From: Tragulus kanchil
Lineage: Eukaryota > Chordata > Mammalia > Artiodactyla > Tragulidae
Assembly: GCA_022376925.1 (NCBI GenBank)
Contig: JAIOJX010000032.1
Coordinates: 202,054,939-202,118,938, forward strand
Direction of reading: 5' to 3'
DNA: 64,000 nucleotides
Within the stretch, counting starts at the first letter, position 1. Each line of letters starts with the position of its first letter. Of this stretch, positions 63,751 to 64,000 are shown piece by piece. Under the pieces are notes generated by a model. The model saw nothing but the letters and a program-made list of their open reading frames with translations, did no database searches and was not told where the DNA came from. Both the position numbers and the translations under genes were made by a program.

Positions 63751-64000
63751 CCCTAGTGGCCTCCACAGGTCCCAGGGTGCCTCAGCCCGAACCCAGACCT
63801 AGAGCAGACCTCCGCCCACCCTTGCCCGGCTCCGGCTCCGCCCTGTCACCCAGGTAGGTGAGCAGAAAGGAGACCCTGTACCAAAGGGTCGGAGGCCTCC
63901 AGGCAGCGTTTGCGGGGGGCGGTGGAGAGACGGCTCTGCCAGAGGCTACAGAAGGGGAGCGAGTGGAACTCCGTGCTCTAACTAGCAAGTGGTAAAACTG

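Larger units (their letters stand above)
58859..64000. other. Presumed intergenic region downstream of POMT2
   Basis: Two duplications (14, 15) and a MIR at about 61,055-61,215 ('cattgcctttcctcaaccgt', 'cacagtgtctggacacaggt'). No exon of a known gene recognised. In human, NGB is the next gene in this direction; no globin motif (for example a helix-E distal His context) was found here, so it should lie beyond 64,000 if synteny holds. Confidence 0.65.

Noticed and set aside
58859..64000. Neuroglobin (NGB) exons
   Set aside because: Expected nearby from human gene order, but no globin-like frame was seen on either strand.

Overview
The window is mammalian nuclear DNA from a ruminant, most likely a bovid. 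The evidence is about twenty copies or fragments of two ruminant tRNA-derived SINE types: the Bov-tA/Bov-A2 type (typical string 'gactgtagcccaccaggctc') and the CHR type (ending in '...gcccacacaggccaaagaataaagatgg'). I also see a ruminant-type LINE-1 3' end and older mammalian repeats (MIR, L2, MER20, L1M). The exact species cannot be read from the sequence.

One protein-coding gene fills most of the window on the + strand: POMT2, protein O-mannosyltransferase 2. Twenty consecutive exons (2 to 21) can be placed to the base between 13,599 and 53,031, with AG/GT borders and matching codon phases. Together they give 2,005 coding bases, or 667 residues plus a stop. Human POMT2, as I remember it, has 750 residues and 21 exons, so only exon 1 (about 83 residues) is missing and should lie upstream. 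A 3' untranslated region follows, with a candidate AATAAA at 57,591 (second copy 58,696). The last ~5 kb is apparently intergenic. In human the next gene downstream is NGB, but no neuroglobin exon is visible here.

Layout: 1-13,598 is intron 1 (two related LTR-like sequences plus SINEs). 13,599-28,016 holds exons 2-7 (the DE motif and the first membrane segments). 28,864-50,327 holds exons 8-16 (luminal loop and MIR domain). 50,623-53,031 holds exons 17-21 (C-terminal membrane segments). An antisense processed pseudogene of GCSH lies in intron 12 (about 43,400-43,960).

The dominant anomaly is a set of 15 tandem duplications, each with a unit of about 1.04-1.14 kb, spread over the window. Copies are nearly identical inside but degrade at the junctions. 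The second copy often lacks homopolymer bases near its start. The breakpoints ignore gene structure, and six exons (2, 3, 8, 9, 11, 21) are doubled, mostly out of frame. I read these as unmerged contig overlaps, meaning false duplications made during assembly, rather than biology. Any gene model from this window must collapse them first. One oddity inside this set is that the two copies of exon 2 differ at four sites within about 30 bases, and all four are synonymous. Sequencing error does not easily explain that.

I found no convincing new biological system. The points most worth a second look are the duplication pattern, the exon 2 mosaic, the LTR-flanked segment in intron 1, and an X-box and a palindromic CRE in and beyond the 3' region.
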